From the NCBI RefSeq assembly GCF_036417845.1, contig NC_089980.1, positions 131,528,516 to 131,592,515 on the forward strand: a stretch of 64,000 nt of DNA. The letters run 5' to 3'. This DNA comes from Apteryx mantelli (Eukaryota > Chordata > Aves > Apterygiformes > Apterygidae). The position numbers were made by a program, and so were the translations under genes. The notes beneath the pieces are model-generated. The model ran no database searches. It was not told where the DNA came from and worked only from the letters and a program-made list of their open reading frames with translations. Shown one piece after another: positions 63,671 through 64,000 of this stretch (its first letter is position 1; each line of letters opens with the position of its first letter).

Positions 63671-64000
63671 GTCCTTATCTATTATATTTTCCACTAGCCT
63701 ATATCAACTCTGTGGAAAAGCTGTTTCTTTTTTTCCAGACCTCAGAAGTGTTTAACTTTTGAGACCAAACTATTTCAACTGGGATGAATGGTAAAAAATC
63801 AGAAAGTGCTGTAGTTTTTATTATATTTGCTGTCTTTCTCTAACCAGTCCTGATTTGACCGGTTATATAAGCGTTGTAAACAGATTAAGTGCTCAGTCCT
63901 TCCTTGCTGTAAAGAGTAATGGGGGATTCGACAGTAACGATTCAAATTATTTCAATAAAGGAACTAAAGCTCGCAATACATTGATTCACTAAAATTGCAG

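Larger units (their letters stand above)
52830..64000 (+). other. Presumed FKBP1B intron 2, continuing past the window
   Basis: No sequence coding for the next FKBP12.6 segment was recognised by reading. The interval is AT-rich except for a CpG-rich patch at 60.69-61.00 kb. A T16 run lies at 58020-58035 and a MIR-like remnant at 63.55-63.67 kb. Several 60-140 codon open frames are present but none shows a known motif. Confidence 0.6.

Overview
The window looks like a piece of an avian (or at least archosaur) nuclear genome. Exons are short and separated by kilobase introns with GT/AG splice sites, three or four CpG islands stand out against AT-rich DNA, and the recognisable dispersed repeats are mainly CR1 LINEs of several ages, with no L1 or Alu. 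The locus matches the vertebrate WDCP-FKBP1B neighbourhood (human 2p23).

Layout. (1) At 316-4787, minus strand, lies WDCP copy A (WD repeat and coiled-coil containing protein): the large first coding exon and one internal exon are present, and the terminal exon falls beyond the left edge. A CpG island at about 6.88-8.05 kb upstream of it carries a ZNF143/THAP11-type site, a CRE-like site and a perfect 9-bp inverted repeat; it is the likely promoter of copy A. (2) 8.2-20.1 kb is intergenic DNA with degraded CR1 copies. (3) At 20151-34567, minus strand, lies WDCP copy B, complete in three coding exons (734 codons). It has the same intron positions and phases as copy A but longer introns, which contain old LINE/SINE remnants. 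(4) 34.6-48.7 kb is gene-poor and holds a nested pair of CR1 elements. (5) A CpG island at about 48.75-49.70 kb contains the first exon of FKBP1B (FKBP12.6, the peptidyl-prolyl isomerase that binds ryanodine receptor 2) on the plus strand at 49250. Exon 2 is at 52782-52829. The remaining FKBP1B exons were not found and probably lie beyond 64 kb. A further small CpG island at about 60.69-61.00 kb sits inside the presumed intron 2.

The main observation is that the window has two intact, clearly diverged WDCP genes in tandem, where human has one WDCP head-to-head with FKBP1B. Both copies keep the reading frame across the large exon and the same splice phases, so both look functional rather than one being a pseudogene or an assembly duplicate. 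They differ strikingly in CpG content. Second-tier observations are a GC-rich pentamer repeat that runs right up to the FKBP1B start codon, a CR1 nested in an older CR1, an inverted pair of young CR1 copies flanking FKBP1B exon 1, and the intronic CpG island. No RNA gene, CRISPR array or other protein-coding gene could be supported.
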